Shown here: one piece after another, positions 7,058 to 13,041 of the stretch
How the letters are laid out: every line of letters begins with the position of its first letter
How positions within the stretch are numbered: the first letter of the stretch is position 1
Origin: SVMC01 sp045601345
Lineage (GTDB): Bacteria > Bacillota > Clostridia > Oscillospirales > Oscillospiraceae
Length of the DNA stretch: 13,180 bases
NCBI GenBank assembly: GCA_045601345.1
Contig: JAZRZL010000027.1
Coordinates: 1-13,180, forward strand
Direction: 5' to 3'
Notes under the pieces: model-generated
The model's input: only the letters and a program-made list of their open reading frames with translations
Database searches by the model: none
Told to the model about the DNA's origin: nothing
Program-made: the position numbers and the translations under genes

Positions 7058-7136
7058 AAAAAATACGGCTAATTGTATAATGAAGTTGCACATTGCAACT
7101 TCATTATACAATTAGCCGTTAGAGGTTTCTTTTTTA
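7058..7136. terminator. Bidirectional terminator with a perfect 26-bp stem
   Basis: Arms 7065-7090 and 7094-7119 are exact reverse complements, separated by the 3-base loop CAT. On the minus strand the stem is followed by A then seven T (complement of 7058-7064). On the plus strand it is followed by a T-rich tract (7125-7136). It therefore fits termination of both convergent genes, the coiled-coil protein and the MFS permease. A 26-bp perfect stem is much longer than a usual terminator. Confidence 0.85.
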
Positions 7137-8339
7137 TTATATGCGCTTCTTTCGCGAGATAGAGGCAGCGTAGGCACTGTTGCACAGGCCGAGGAAGGCG
7201 GACAGGCAGAAGAGCGTTTCGATACCGAGTACCTTCCAGATCCAGCCACCGAAAAGGGCGATCAGAATGGTAATCATATGATTGACTGACACACCAGTGG
7301 AGACGGTGGCACGGATTTCTTCTTCATCGTCTGTCAGATCCTGCACATAGACGTTGGATGCCATGGAGGCAAGGGAAATGACAGAATCAAGGATGTAATT
7401 GACACAGCAAATCAAAAAGGCAATATTTTTTGGGAAAAGATGGTGGGCAAAGCCGTAGAAAAAACACACCACCACAAGAATCAGGGTATCAGAGATCATG
7501 ACCACACGGTAGCCCAGACGGTCGATGATTTTACCCACCAGCGGAGAGGCAAGGAAGCAGCAAACCGCAGAGATGGCAAACAACAGGCTGATGACTGCCG
7601 TACTTGCGCCGTAAAACAGGATGAGCACATACGGGCCGAAGGTAAAGAAGACCTGCTTTCTTGCGCCATAGAAAACCTCCAGCCAGTAAAATTTCTTGAA
7701 TTTCTTGTCAAAATAAAACCGCCGTGCGCTTGCATCGGGCTTAGACTTGCCCTTCATGCCCAGAGAGATGATAGCACCCACGGCAGTAGCGGCTGTGGCC
7801 ACAAAGAAGAAGGCACGGAAAGCGCGTGCGCCGGATACAAATAAAAACGCAATAATGACCACCACATACCCCGCCAGTGTACCGATCTGGTTAGCCGCAT
7901 TGAGCAAGCCCTGTGCAGCACCGCCGCGTTTTGGTTTGGCATACAGCAGAACAAGGGAGGTTCGCATTCCCAGCTGCATATGTTCACCGATGGAATAGAG
8001 GAAAATGACTGCCGTAATCCACACCCGATCAGGGGGTACCAAACCGTGCAGTGCCATGCCGACAATCATCAAAATAGTGCCTACTTTGTAAATAGCCTCT
8101 GCCGAGAAGGTATAAAGCGCCGCCAGAATGCCGATCAGCAGCAGACCCGGCAGCTCCCGGAAGAATTCCGTCACACCCCGGTCAAATTCGCCCATAGAAA
8201 CAATTTCTGCAAGATAATTATCAATCACGCCTTTATATAGTCCAAAGGACAGCCCGATCAATGCCATTGAGGCCAGCAGCGGGACATAACTCGAATCCTC
8301 ACGGAAGGTGGCCTTCATAGATGCAAGAGGGGATCGCAT
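7137..8339 (-). CDS. Major facilitator superfamily (MFS) permease
   Basis: The 400-residue product is strongly hydrophobic, with about 11-12 transmembrane helices in two halves. The central hydrophilic loop (about residues 194-220) contains several Lys/Arg residues. GKIIDRLGYR (269-278) matches the G-x3-D-R-x-G-x-R loop motif of MFS proteins, here in the second half. MFS permeases move small solutes by proton or other ion coupling; the substrate cannot be predicted. The start at 8339 is preceded by GGAG with rather long (about 10-base) spacing, and a good promoter lies upstream. It stands alone as a transcription unit, converging on the coiled-coil gene and sharing its terminator. Role in drug efflux versus nutrient transport is undecided. 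Confidence 0.85.
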   Translation of the reverse strand: MRSPLASMKATFREDSSYVPLLASMALIGLSFGLYKGVIDNYLAEIVSMGEFDRGVTEFFRELPGLLLIGILAALYTFSAEAIYKVGTILMIVGMALHGLVPPDRVWITAVIFLYSIGEHMQLGMRTSLVLLYAKPKRGGAAQGLLNAANQIGTLAGYVVVIIAFLFVSGARAFRAFFFVATAATAVGAIISLGMKGKSKPDASARRFYFDKKFKKFYWLEVFYGARKQVFFTFGPYVLILFYGASTAVISLLFAISAVCCFLASPLVGKIIDRLGYRVVMISDTLILVVVCFFYGFAHHLFPKNIAFLICCVNYILDSVISLASMASNVYVQDLTDDEEEIRATVSTGVSVNHMITILIALFGGWIWKVLGIETLFCLSAFLGLCNSAYAASISRKKRI

Positions 8340-8370
8340 AGTACGTCATCTCCAAAAAGTCGTTTCCCAT

Positions 8371-8399
8371 AGAATAGCACAGCTTAGAGAGAAGGTCAA
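8371..8399 (-). promoter_or_regulatory. Sigma-A-like promoter of the MFS gene
   Basis: On the minus strand TTGACC (8394-8399) and TATTCT (8371-8376) are exactly 17 bases apart. Both boxes are one mismatch from consensus. The predicted start is about 25-30 bases upstream of the MFS start codon. Confidence 0.7.
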
Positions 8400-8480
8400 T
8401 TGCGCCGCTTACAGAAAATCAGGCATTTTTGGCAAAAAACTTGTGCTCTTTTATCGAAGCCTATACTGGTACAAACGGCA

Positions 8481-8523
8481 CAGGGGTCCGTTCTGTATGC
8501 TAAGCGCACAGAACTGACCCCTG
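8481..8523. repeat. 43-bp REP-like inverted repeat
   Basis: CAGGGGTCCGTTCTGT (8481-8496) is the reverse complement of 8508-8523 with a single mismatch, around an 11-base loop. It lies between the divergently placed MFS promoter and the end of the HAD gene. No T-run follows it on either strand, so it is not a standard intrinsic terminator. It resembles the extragenic palindromes of clostridial genomes in size and composition. Confidence 0.65.
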
Positions 8524-8540
8524 TATGGTTTCGAATTGGT

Positions 8541-9218
8541 TTATAAAATAATTTTTATTTCATTTAGTGAGAAAACCGTATAATCGGGAGCAGGCTCCTC
8601 TCTTTTTGGCTTTTTCCGATAGTTAAACCAGCAGGTTGCGATACCCGCATTTTTTCCTCCCAGAATATCGGAGGAGAGGCTGTCACCGATCAGGATGGCC
8701 TGCTCATGCCGGAAGCCGGGGATGGCGGCAAAGCAGGTATCAAAATAGGCCTTTTCCGGCTTATGAAAGCCAACCCGCTCGGAGATGAAAACCTGATCAA
8801 AATAGTCCACAATACCTGCATCCCGAAGCCGCCTGTCCTGCGTATCGGCGGTGCCGTTGGATGCGATATAGAGATGATACTTTGGTGCAAGATAGTCTAA
8901 CAGTTCTTTTGCACCGGGGATGAGAGGATGCCCCAGCGAAAGCTGCGTCCGATAGACCTCGTTAAACGCTGCCGGGTCAAGCGACCAGCCGAAATAGGAA
9001 AACAGCGTTTCAAACCGCTCCTGAAAAATCCGCTCCCGAGGGATTTCGCCCCGCTCAAAGCGCTCCCAAGTTTCCAGATTGATGGCGCTGTAGGTGGTGA
9101 TCCGCTCCTCGGTCGGCTCCTTGCCAAAGGCACGAAGCGTATTTGAAATTGCGTCCCGCTCGGTCAGGAGAAAATCCAGAAGAGTATCGTCCATATCGAG
9201 AAACACGTGCTTAAACAT
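8541..9218 (-). CDS. HAD-superfamily hydrolase, YjjG-like (possible nucleotidase)
   Basis: The 225-residue product has all four HAD motifs. They are FLDMDDTL with nucleophile Asp8 and acid/base Asp10, YIASNGT with Ser120, HKPEKAYF with Lys153, and GDSLSSD with Asp179 and Asp184. A helical cap domain (about 16-95) lies between motifs I and II. Overall it resembles the YjjG/PynA group, which dephosphorylates pyrimidine nucleotides including non-canonical ones; the true substrate is not shown by sequence. The ATG at 9218 is preferred because GGAGG is then about 7 bases upstream; the adjacent ATG at 9221 is only 4 bases away. The start overlaps the rsmA stop, so the two genes are translationally coupled. 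Confidence 0.87.
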   Translation of the reverse strand: MFKHVFLDMDDTLLDFLLTERDAISNTLRAFGKEPTEERITTYSAINLETWERFERGEIPRERIFQERFETLFSYFGWSLDPAAFNEVYRTQLSLGHPLIPGAKELLDYLAPKYHLYIASNGTADTQDRRLRDAGIVDYFDQVFISERVGFHKPEKAYFDTCFAAIPGFRHEQAILIGDSLSSDILGGKNAGIATCWFNYRKKPKREEPAPDYTVFSLNEIKIIL

Positions 9219-10077
9219 CATGCTCCCTCCTGTACAGTGCATCGGACAAGGCGGCAAATTCGGGAATGGAGAAGGTCTCGCACCGGGCGGTGGGGGACAG
9301 ATCGCATTTGGTCAAAGCTTCAGCCACATCGGCCTTGCTCAGCTTGGGGAACCCCGCCGCAAGCGCATTCCCGGCAGTTTTTCTCCGCATGGCAAAGCCG
9401 GCACGAACCGTGCGGAAAAAGGTCTCCTCGGAGAGCATCGTGCAGGGTGGCTCCTCCCGGAGGTTCAGGCGAATGACGCTTGATACTACCTTGGGCTGCG
9501 GAATAAAGCAGTGCGGCGGCACATCAAACAGCAGCTCCGGCACACCGTAATATTGGCAGAACACCGTGAACGCAGAATAATCCGCCGTACCCGGCTTCGC
9601 ACAAATCCGCTGGGCAACCTCCTTCTGCACCATGACCGTCACGGCAGAAAACAGCCGGGTCTCCAATAGTCTGGTGAGGATGGGGGAGGTAATATAATAA
9701 GGGAGGTTGGCGCAGGCCACGGGCTTTTTCCCGGGAAATTGTTCCTGCACCAGCGCAGTAAGATCAAGCTTGAGCACATCACCGAAAATAATGTTGAGAT
9801 TCTCAAATTCGCCCAGCGTAATTTCTAGAACTGGCCTGAGGGCGGTATCGACCTCCACCGCGCACACCTTGCCTGCCCGAAGGCACAGCTCCTTGGTCAG
9901 ACATCCGATGCCGGGGCCGACCTCCAGCACACCGGTATCGGCATCAAGCGCCGCTCCCTCGGCAATGCGTTGGGGAACCCACGCCTGCGTCAGAAAATTC
10001 TGCCCCTTTGCCTTGGAAAAGTGAAATCCATTGGCAGCCAAAAGTGCCTTCATCTGGTCAATATTGCATAAATCCAT
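9211..10077 (-). CDS. rsmA: 16S rRNA N6-dimethyladenosine transferase RsmA (KsgA)
   Basis: RsmA dimethylates two adjacent adenosines in the 3' terminal helix of 16S rRNA (A1518 and A1519 in E. coli), a late check on small-subunit assembly. The 288-residue product shows GQNFL (25-29), the SAM-binding LEVGPGIGCLT (51-61), the catalytic NLPYYITSPI (124-133), F-x-P-Q-PKV-x-S (191-199) and the C-terminal AMRRKT (229-234). The length is normal for the family. The ATG at 10077 has GGAG 6 bases upstream; a TTG at 10089 in the same frame is part of the RBS and is unlikely to be used. The end overlaps the HAD gene by 8 bases. A MITE-like repeat ends only 32 bases upstream of the start codon, so promoter sequences may lie in or beside that repeat. 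Confidence 0.95.
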   Translation of the reverse strand: MDLCNIDQMKALLAANGFHFSKAKGQNFLTQAWVPQRIAEGAALDADTGVLEVGPGIGCLTKELCLRAGKVCAVEVDTALRPVLEITLGEFENLNIIFGDVLKLDLTALVQEQFPGKKPVACANLPYYITSPILTRLLETRLFSAVTVMVQKEVAQRICAKPGTADYSAFTVFCQYYGVPELLFDVPPHCFIPQPKVVSSVIRLNLREEPPCTMLSEETFFRTVRAGFAMRRKTAGNALAAGFPKLSKADVAEALTKCDLSPTARCETFSIPEFAALSDALYRREHDV

Positions 10078-10109
10078 AACATTCTCCAAGAAATATGGAA
10101 TAATATAAA

Positions 10110-10215
10110 GGGCAGCTCTAAAAAATCAGCGCAAGTCGCGCTGCGTGGGATTTTTGTGAAGTATGACGGAAACAAGACCCGCAGATTCGACTGTGATGAA
10201 TTTTTAGAGGTGACC
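10110..10215. repeat. MITE-like element, copy 1 (about 106 bp)
   Basis: The left end GGGCAGCTCTAAAAA and the reverse complement of the right end GGTCACCTCTAAAAA agree at 13 of 15 positions, forming terminal inverted repeats. TAAA flanks both sides (10106-10109 and 10216-10219), consistent with a short target duplication. A CAGCGC/GCGCTG hairpin lies inside the left half. A related copy in opposite orientation begins at 13042; the two share CGAATCTGCGGGTCTT then, after one mismatch, TTTCCGTCA. It holds no gene and inserts directly upstream of rsmA. Confidence 0.7.
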
Positions 10216-10405
10216 TAAAGCAACCCTCAGCTTGCAGAATGCAGAGTCCCCTGTTAGAAGCCTATCAATGACTGGGATGCATACATACAAGCGGGTTTTT
10301 GATAAGTATAATCTATATCGCCATGAATGTCCATCCCAAAAATTCACTCCATCACGGTCATTCCGATTCATCCTCTTCCAATGGAAAACGTATCTGCGCA
10401 GGGAG
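10216..10405. other. Gene-free spacer between MITE-like element and palindrome
   Basis: I see no convincing gene on either strand. A TATAAT occurs at 10307-10312 but lacks a matching -35 box and leads to no gene. Short open frames have no ribosome binding site or recognisable product. Together with the flanking repeats this forms a gene-free gap of about 430 bases between rsmA and the XRE gene. Confidence 0.5.
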
Positions 10406-10470
10406 TGTGACAGAGGGACGGTTCTCCTGTCCCCTCCGGGAGGGGACAGGAGAACCGTCCCTCTGTCACA
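10406..10470. repeat. 65-bp perfect palindrome (REP-like)
   Basis: Arms 10406-10437 and 10439-10470 are exact 32-base reverse complements around a single G. The arms read TGTGACAGAGGGACGG then TTCTCCTGTCCCCTCC. Sequences with AGAACCGTCCC and CTGTCACA arms occur as dispersed intergenic palindromes in clostridial genomes and can be mis-annotated as short proteins (from memory). No T-run follows, so it is not a typical terminator for the XRE gene ending 36 bases to the right. Confidence 0.8.
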
Positions 10471-10506
10471 AAGTGGGCAAGACCTTTTGTGGTCAGATCA
10501 TCGGTG

Positions 10507-10746
10507 TTATGGTTCAAGGTTGCTTTCATTGAACAGTGGAGAGTCAAAAAACTCAGGAATACTGATTTCCATACCCTGACACAGCTCGTGAATAATGCGG
10601 AGCTTTACGGAATCATAGGCGCAATTGATCACATTTCCGATGGTAGACTTCGGTACGCCGCTTTTCATATAGAGCTGGTATTGCGTCATGCCGTGCGCAC
10701 ACAACAGCTCTTTCAGCCGCTGGCTGATGGCTTCATTCAGTTTCAT
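10507..10746 (-). CDS. Small XRE-family HTH regulator, divergent from SLOG gene
   Basis: The 79-residue product is almost entirely a Cro/C1-type helix-turn-helix domain. Its HTH region is TQYQLYMKSGVPKSTIGNVI (21-40) and its tail contains IPEFFDSPLF. It probably acts as a dimeric repressor. AAGAGGTG 4 bases upstream of the ATG is a good RBS. It is transcribed away from the SLOG gene, and the 125-bp region between them carries two operator-like direct repeats and a promoter in each direction. The simplest reading is that it represses itself and the SLOG gene. It is an architectural relative of the XRE protein at 5907-6188. No partner antitoxin or toxin domain is visible. Confidence 0.85.
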   Translation of the reverse strand: MKLNEAISQRLKELLCAHGMTQYQLYMKSGVPKSTIGNVINCAYDSVKLRIIHELCQGMEISIPEFFDSPLFNESNLEP

Positions 10747-10761
10747 ATCGCACCTCTTGTT

Positions 10762-10777
10762 CCTGTAGCTGTACTAA
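10762..10777. promoter_or_regulatory. Operator-like repeat 1 of the XRE-SLOG region
   Basis: CCTGTAGCTGTACTAA matches the repeat at 10809-10824 at 15 of 16 positions. It lies just downstream of the -10 box of the minus-strand XRE promoter, over the expected transcription start, a position suited to repression of the regulator by itself. Confidence 0.55.
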
Positions 10778-10778
10778 C

Positions 10779-10807
10779 ATTATATGGATGAGAGGTGAAA
10801 AATTAGT
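10779..10807 (-). promoter_or_regulatory. Putative promoter of the XRE gene (weak -35)
   Basis: A consensus -10 TATAAT is present on the minus strand (10779-10784). The -35 position (10802-10807) reads ACTAAT, a poor match, so the call rests on the -10, the location and the flanking operator-like repeats. Confidence 0.45.
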
Positions 10808-10808
10808 C

Positions 10809-10824
10809 CCTGTAACTGTACTAA
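10809..10824. promoter_or_regulatory. Operator-like repeat 2 of the XRE-SLOG region
   Basis: CCTGTAACTGTACTAA is the second copy of the 16-base repeat, 47 bases from the first and in the same orientation. It covers the -35 box of the SLOG promoter. It also lies in a partial dyad, TTAGT (10803-10807) with ACTAA (10820-10824). Confidence 0.55.
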
Positions 10825-10845
10825 TGCAAGTTTTTCTGTTATAAT
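10817..10845 (+). promoter_or_regulatory. Putative promoter of the SLOG gene
   Basis: A perfect -10 TATAAT (10840-10845) is preceded after 17 bases by TGTACT, a weak -35 inside operator-like repeat 2. The RBS GGAAGGTGAG (10854-10863) and ATG follow directly, so the leader is short. Confidence 0.6.
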
Positions 10846-10871
10846 GTCCAACAGGAAGGTGAGAATTTGTT

Positions 10872-11315
10872 ATGACAGTTACATTTTGCGGACATCGTGA
10901 TACAGTAGATTCATCAGCGCTTTACGCATGGCTTCAAAAAACAATCACGGAACAAATTGCGCACGGTGCAAATACATTTTTTCTCGGAGGCTATGGCTCT
11001 TTTGACAGAATTGCCGCCACAGCCGTGTGGGAATTGAAAAAGAATCATCCCGAAATCGTGTCTATTCTTGTTTTGCCGTATCCTGACAAAAATGTTGATA
11101 CTGCAAAGTATGACATGACGACTTATCCACCGCTTGAAAATGTTCCACGAAGATTTGCAATTTCAAGGAGGAATCGCTGGATGGTTGACAATGCCAATGT
11201 GGTAATCACCAATGTTAGCCATGAATGGGGCGGCGCAGCGCAAACCTTAAAATATGCAATTGTAAAGGGAAAATTAGTCTTAAATTATTCCCCTTGTCTC
11301 CCTCAGAATTTCTGA
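10872..11315 (+). CDS. SLOG-fold nucleotide-binding family protein
   Basis: The 147-residue product starts MTVTFCGHRD and shows the Rossmann-like glycine motif FFLGGYGSFDRIAA (36-49), ISRRNRWMVDNANVVI (97-112) and HEWGGAAQT (117-125). These match small SLOG-superfamily proteins of the DUF1273/YspA-like type. SLOG domains bind nucleotides or nucleotide-derived ligands, and several are proposed sensors or effectors in bacterial conflict systems; no activity is proven for this group. The protein has no added effector domain or membrane segment. It diverges from a small XRE gene with a shared operator region and is AT-richer than its neighbours, suggesting a transferred two-gene module. Its stop codon lies in a 17-base palindrome (CCTCAGAATTTCTGAGG, 11301-11317) that could be a weak terminator. 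Confidence 0.8.
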   Translation: MTVTFCGHRDTVDSSALYAWLQKTITEQIAHGANTFFLGGYGSFDRIAATAVWELKKNHPEIVSILVLPYPDKNVDTAKYDMTTYPPLENVPRRFAISRRNRWMVDNANVVITNVSHEWGGAAQTLKYAIVKGKLVLNYSPCLPQNF

Positions 11316-11334
11316 GGTGGATTTTGCATACTCC
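11306..11334 (+). promoter_or_regulatory. Putative sigma-E (sporulation) promoter of spoIVA
   Basis: GAATTTC (11306-11312), 14 bases, then CATACTCC (11327-11334) resembles the sigma-E consensus (KMATATT, 14-15 bases, CATACAHT), with 5 of 7 and 6 of 8 matches. spoIVA is a sigma-E gene in Bacillus subtilis, so this is the expected type. The -35 box lies within the last codons of the SLOG gene. Confidence 0.45.
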
Positions 11335-11384
11335 GGGGTACGAGCCAATATGCTGTACAAAGCACATGACAGGAGGAACCCCGG

Positions 11385-12863
11385 ATGGCAAATACAAGCA
11401 TTTATCAGGATATCGCGGCGCGAACCGGCGGCAATATCTATCTTGGGGTGGTTGGCCCGGTGCGTACCGGGAAATCCACCTTTGTGAAGCGGTTTATGGA
11501 GCTTCTGGTGCTGCCCTCCATTACCGATCCGTATCTCGCGGAGCGGGCAAGGGACGAGCTTCCCCAGAGCGGCAGCGGCAAGACCATTATGACCACAGAA
11601 CCAAAATTCATCCCCGAGGAGGCCGTGACCATTGCCCCGGATGACAATGCCCGGATGCAGGTAAGGCTCATTGATTCGGTGGGCTACATGGTGGACGGCG
11701 CGGTGGGTGCTACGGAGGACGGCGTGCCCCGGATGATCACTACACCGTGGTTTGACCGCGAAATTCCCATGACTCAGGCGGCAGAGCTGGGCACAAAAAA
11801 AGTGATGGAGGATCATGCCACCATCGGTGTGGTCATCATCACCGATGGCAGCATTACCGATATCCCCCGCGAGGACTATCGGAAGGCTGAGCAGCGCTCC
11901 ATTCAGGATATGAAGGCCACAGGCAAGCCCTTTGTGGTAGTAGTTAACTCCCAGCAGCCGGAGGGCAGTGCGGCGCAGACGTTGGCAGAGGAGATCCGGC
12001 AGCGCTACGGTGTGGGTGTTCTGTGTCTGGACTGCCTTCACATGGAACAGGAGGCTCTGCGACAACTCCTGCGCGATTTGCTTCTTGCTTTTCCACTCAC
12101 AGAGCTGCGCTTTTATCTTCCCGGCTGGGTGCAGGCACTTCCCGCAGAGCATCGGCTCAAAAGAACGCTTTATGATGCTATGCGCACAGCCGCCGCCGGT
12201 ATATCGGTACTTAGGCAAGCAAGGCAGGCTGCGGAAGCCCTTGATGCACTGGAACAGGTTTCTACATCCACGCTTAGCGAAATTGAATTGGGGAGCGGTG
12301 CGGCCTCCATTCGGCTAACCTTCCCGGAAGCGCTGTTCTATCAGGCTTTAGGAGAAGCCTCCGGCTTTGAAATTACCGATGATGCTCAATTGATGGCGCT
12401 TTTACGCGAAATGGCCGAAATCAAGGCCGAATACACCCGCCTTGCGCCCGCACTGGAGGCTGTCCGCGCCACAGGCTACGGCGTGGTCATGCCCGGAGAG
12501 GCAGAAATGAAGCTGGAAAAGCCAGAGCTATTCCGTCGCGGCGGCAGCTGCGGTATTCGCATTCGCGCCTCAGCCCCTTCGATCCACATGATGCGCTCGG
12601 ACATTGTGGCAGAGATCAGCCCCATGGTGGGAGATGCCCAGCAATCGGAATCTCTGGCAAGGCAAATGCAGGCGGATTATGAAAATGACAGCGAAAAACT
12701 CTGGGAGAGCAATATTTTCGGAAAATCCGTCAGCGAGCTGATCCGCGACGGCTTCACCGCCAAGCTCAACCACTTGCCCGAGGATGCCCGCATGAAGCTG
12801 CGCAACGCCCTCACCCGCATCGTCAACGAAGGCGCGGGCGGTCTCATCTGCATTCTTTTCTGA
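11385..12863 (+). CDS. spoIVA: Stage IV sporulation protein A (spore coat morphogenetic ATPase)
   Basis: SpoIVA is made in the mother cell, binds the forespore membrane through SpoVM, and polymerises with ATP hydrolysis into the basement layer of the spore coat. The 492-residue length equals that of the B. subtilis protein. The Walker A motif GPVRTGKST (24-32, Lys30), the sensor threonines Thr70-Thr71 in TIMTTEPKF, and the Walker B Asp97 in LIDSVGY all fall at the positions known for B. subtilis. VVVNSQ resembles the specificity loop of TRAFAC GTPases from which the family derives. The conserved C-terminal end GGLICILF is intact, as needed for membrane targeting. ACAGGAGGA precedes the ATG. 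The gene stands alone between a probable sigma-E promoter and a terminator, and marks the organism as a spore former or a recent descendant of one. Confidence 0.97.
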   Translation: MANTSIYQDIAARTGGNIYLGVVGPVRTGKSTFVKRFMELLVLPSITDPYLAERARDELPQSGSGKTIMTTEPKFIPEEAVTIAPDDNARMQVRLIDSVGYMVDGAVGATEDGVPRMITTPWFDREIPMTQAAELGTKKVMEDHATIGVVIITDGSITDIPREDYRKAEQRSIQDMKATGKPFVVVVNSQQPEGSAAQTLAEEIRQRYGVGVLCLDCLHMEQEALRQLLRDLLLAFPLTELRFYLPGWVQALPAEHRLKRTLYDAMRTAAAGISVLRQARQAAEALDALEQVSTSTLSEIELGSGAASIRLTFPEALFYQALGEASGFEITDDAQLMALLREMAEIKAEYTRLAPALEAVRATGYGVVMPGEAEMKLEKPELFRRGGSCGIRIRASAPSIHMMRSDIVAEISPMVGDAQQSESLARQMQADYENDSEKLWESNIFGKSVSELIRDGFTAKLNHLPEDARMKLRNALTRIVNEGAGGLICILF

Positions 12864-12885
12864 ACAAAATATCAATAATCCAGCA

Positions 12886-12932
12886 CCTCTTCATCCACCC
12901 GGTATGTCCGGCACGGATGAGGGGGCGCTTTT
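12886..12932 (+). terminator. Terminator of spoIVA
   Basis: CCTCTTCATCC (12886-12896) pairs over 11 positions, including two G-U pairs, with GGATGAGGGGG (12915-12925). The stem is capped by an inner CCGG/CCGG pairing and followed by CGCTTTT. The T-tract is short, so it may be of moderate strength. Confidence 0.65.
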
Positions 12933-13041
12933 GCCGAGTTAAATGGGTTCAAGGACGGTTGTCCATGGCGTTGAGTTAAGGATTAGGTAACCACAAGGCC
13001 TTTGAGCGACACCCCGGAAATCAGGAATGAGATGTGCTTTA

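Noticed and set aside
10301..10312. TATAAT at 10307-10312 as a promoter
   Set aside because: No reasonable -35 box at 16-18 bases and no downstream gene on that strand.
10406..10470. CRISPR-like or attachment-site interpretation of the palindrome
   Set aside because: There is no repeat-spacer array and no neighbouring integrase; one perfect palindrome fits a REP-type element better.
10232..10579. 115-codon plus-strand open frame between rsmA and the XRE gene
   Set aside because: It reads through the 65-bp palindrome, giving the repetitive RGTVLLS/RRTVPLS pattern of spurious repeat translations, and its end overlaps the XRE gene in antisense.
11280..12218. 312-codon minus-strand open frame opposite spoIVA
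   Set aside because: spoIVA is unmistakable on the plus strand; the antisense frame has no RBS or recognisable product.
12940..13010. tRNA-like T-arm word GGTTCAAG downstream of spoIVA
   Set aside because: No acceptor stem, anticodon arm or CCA end can be folded around it.
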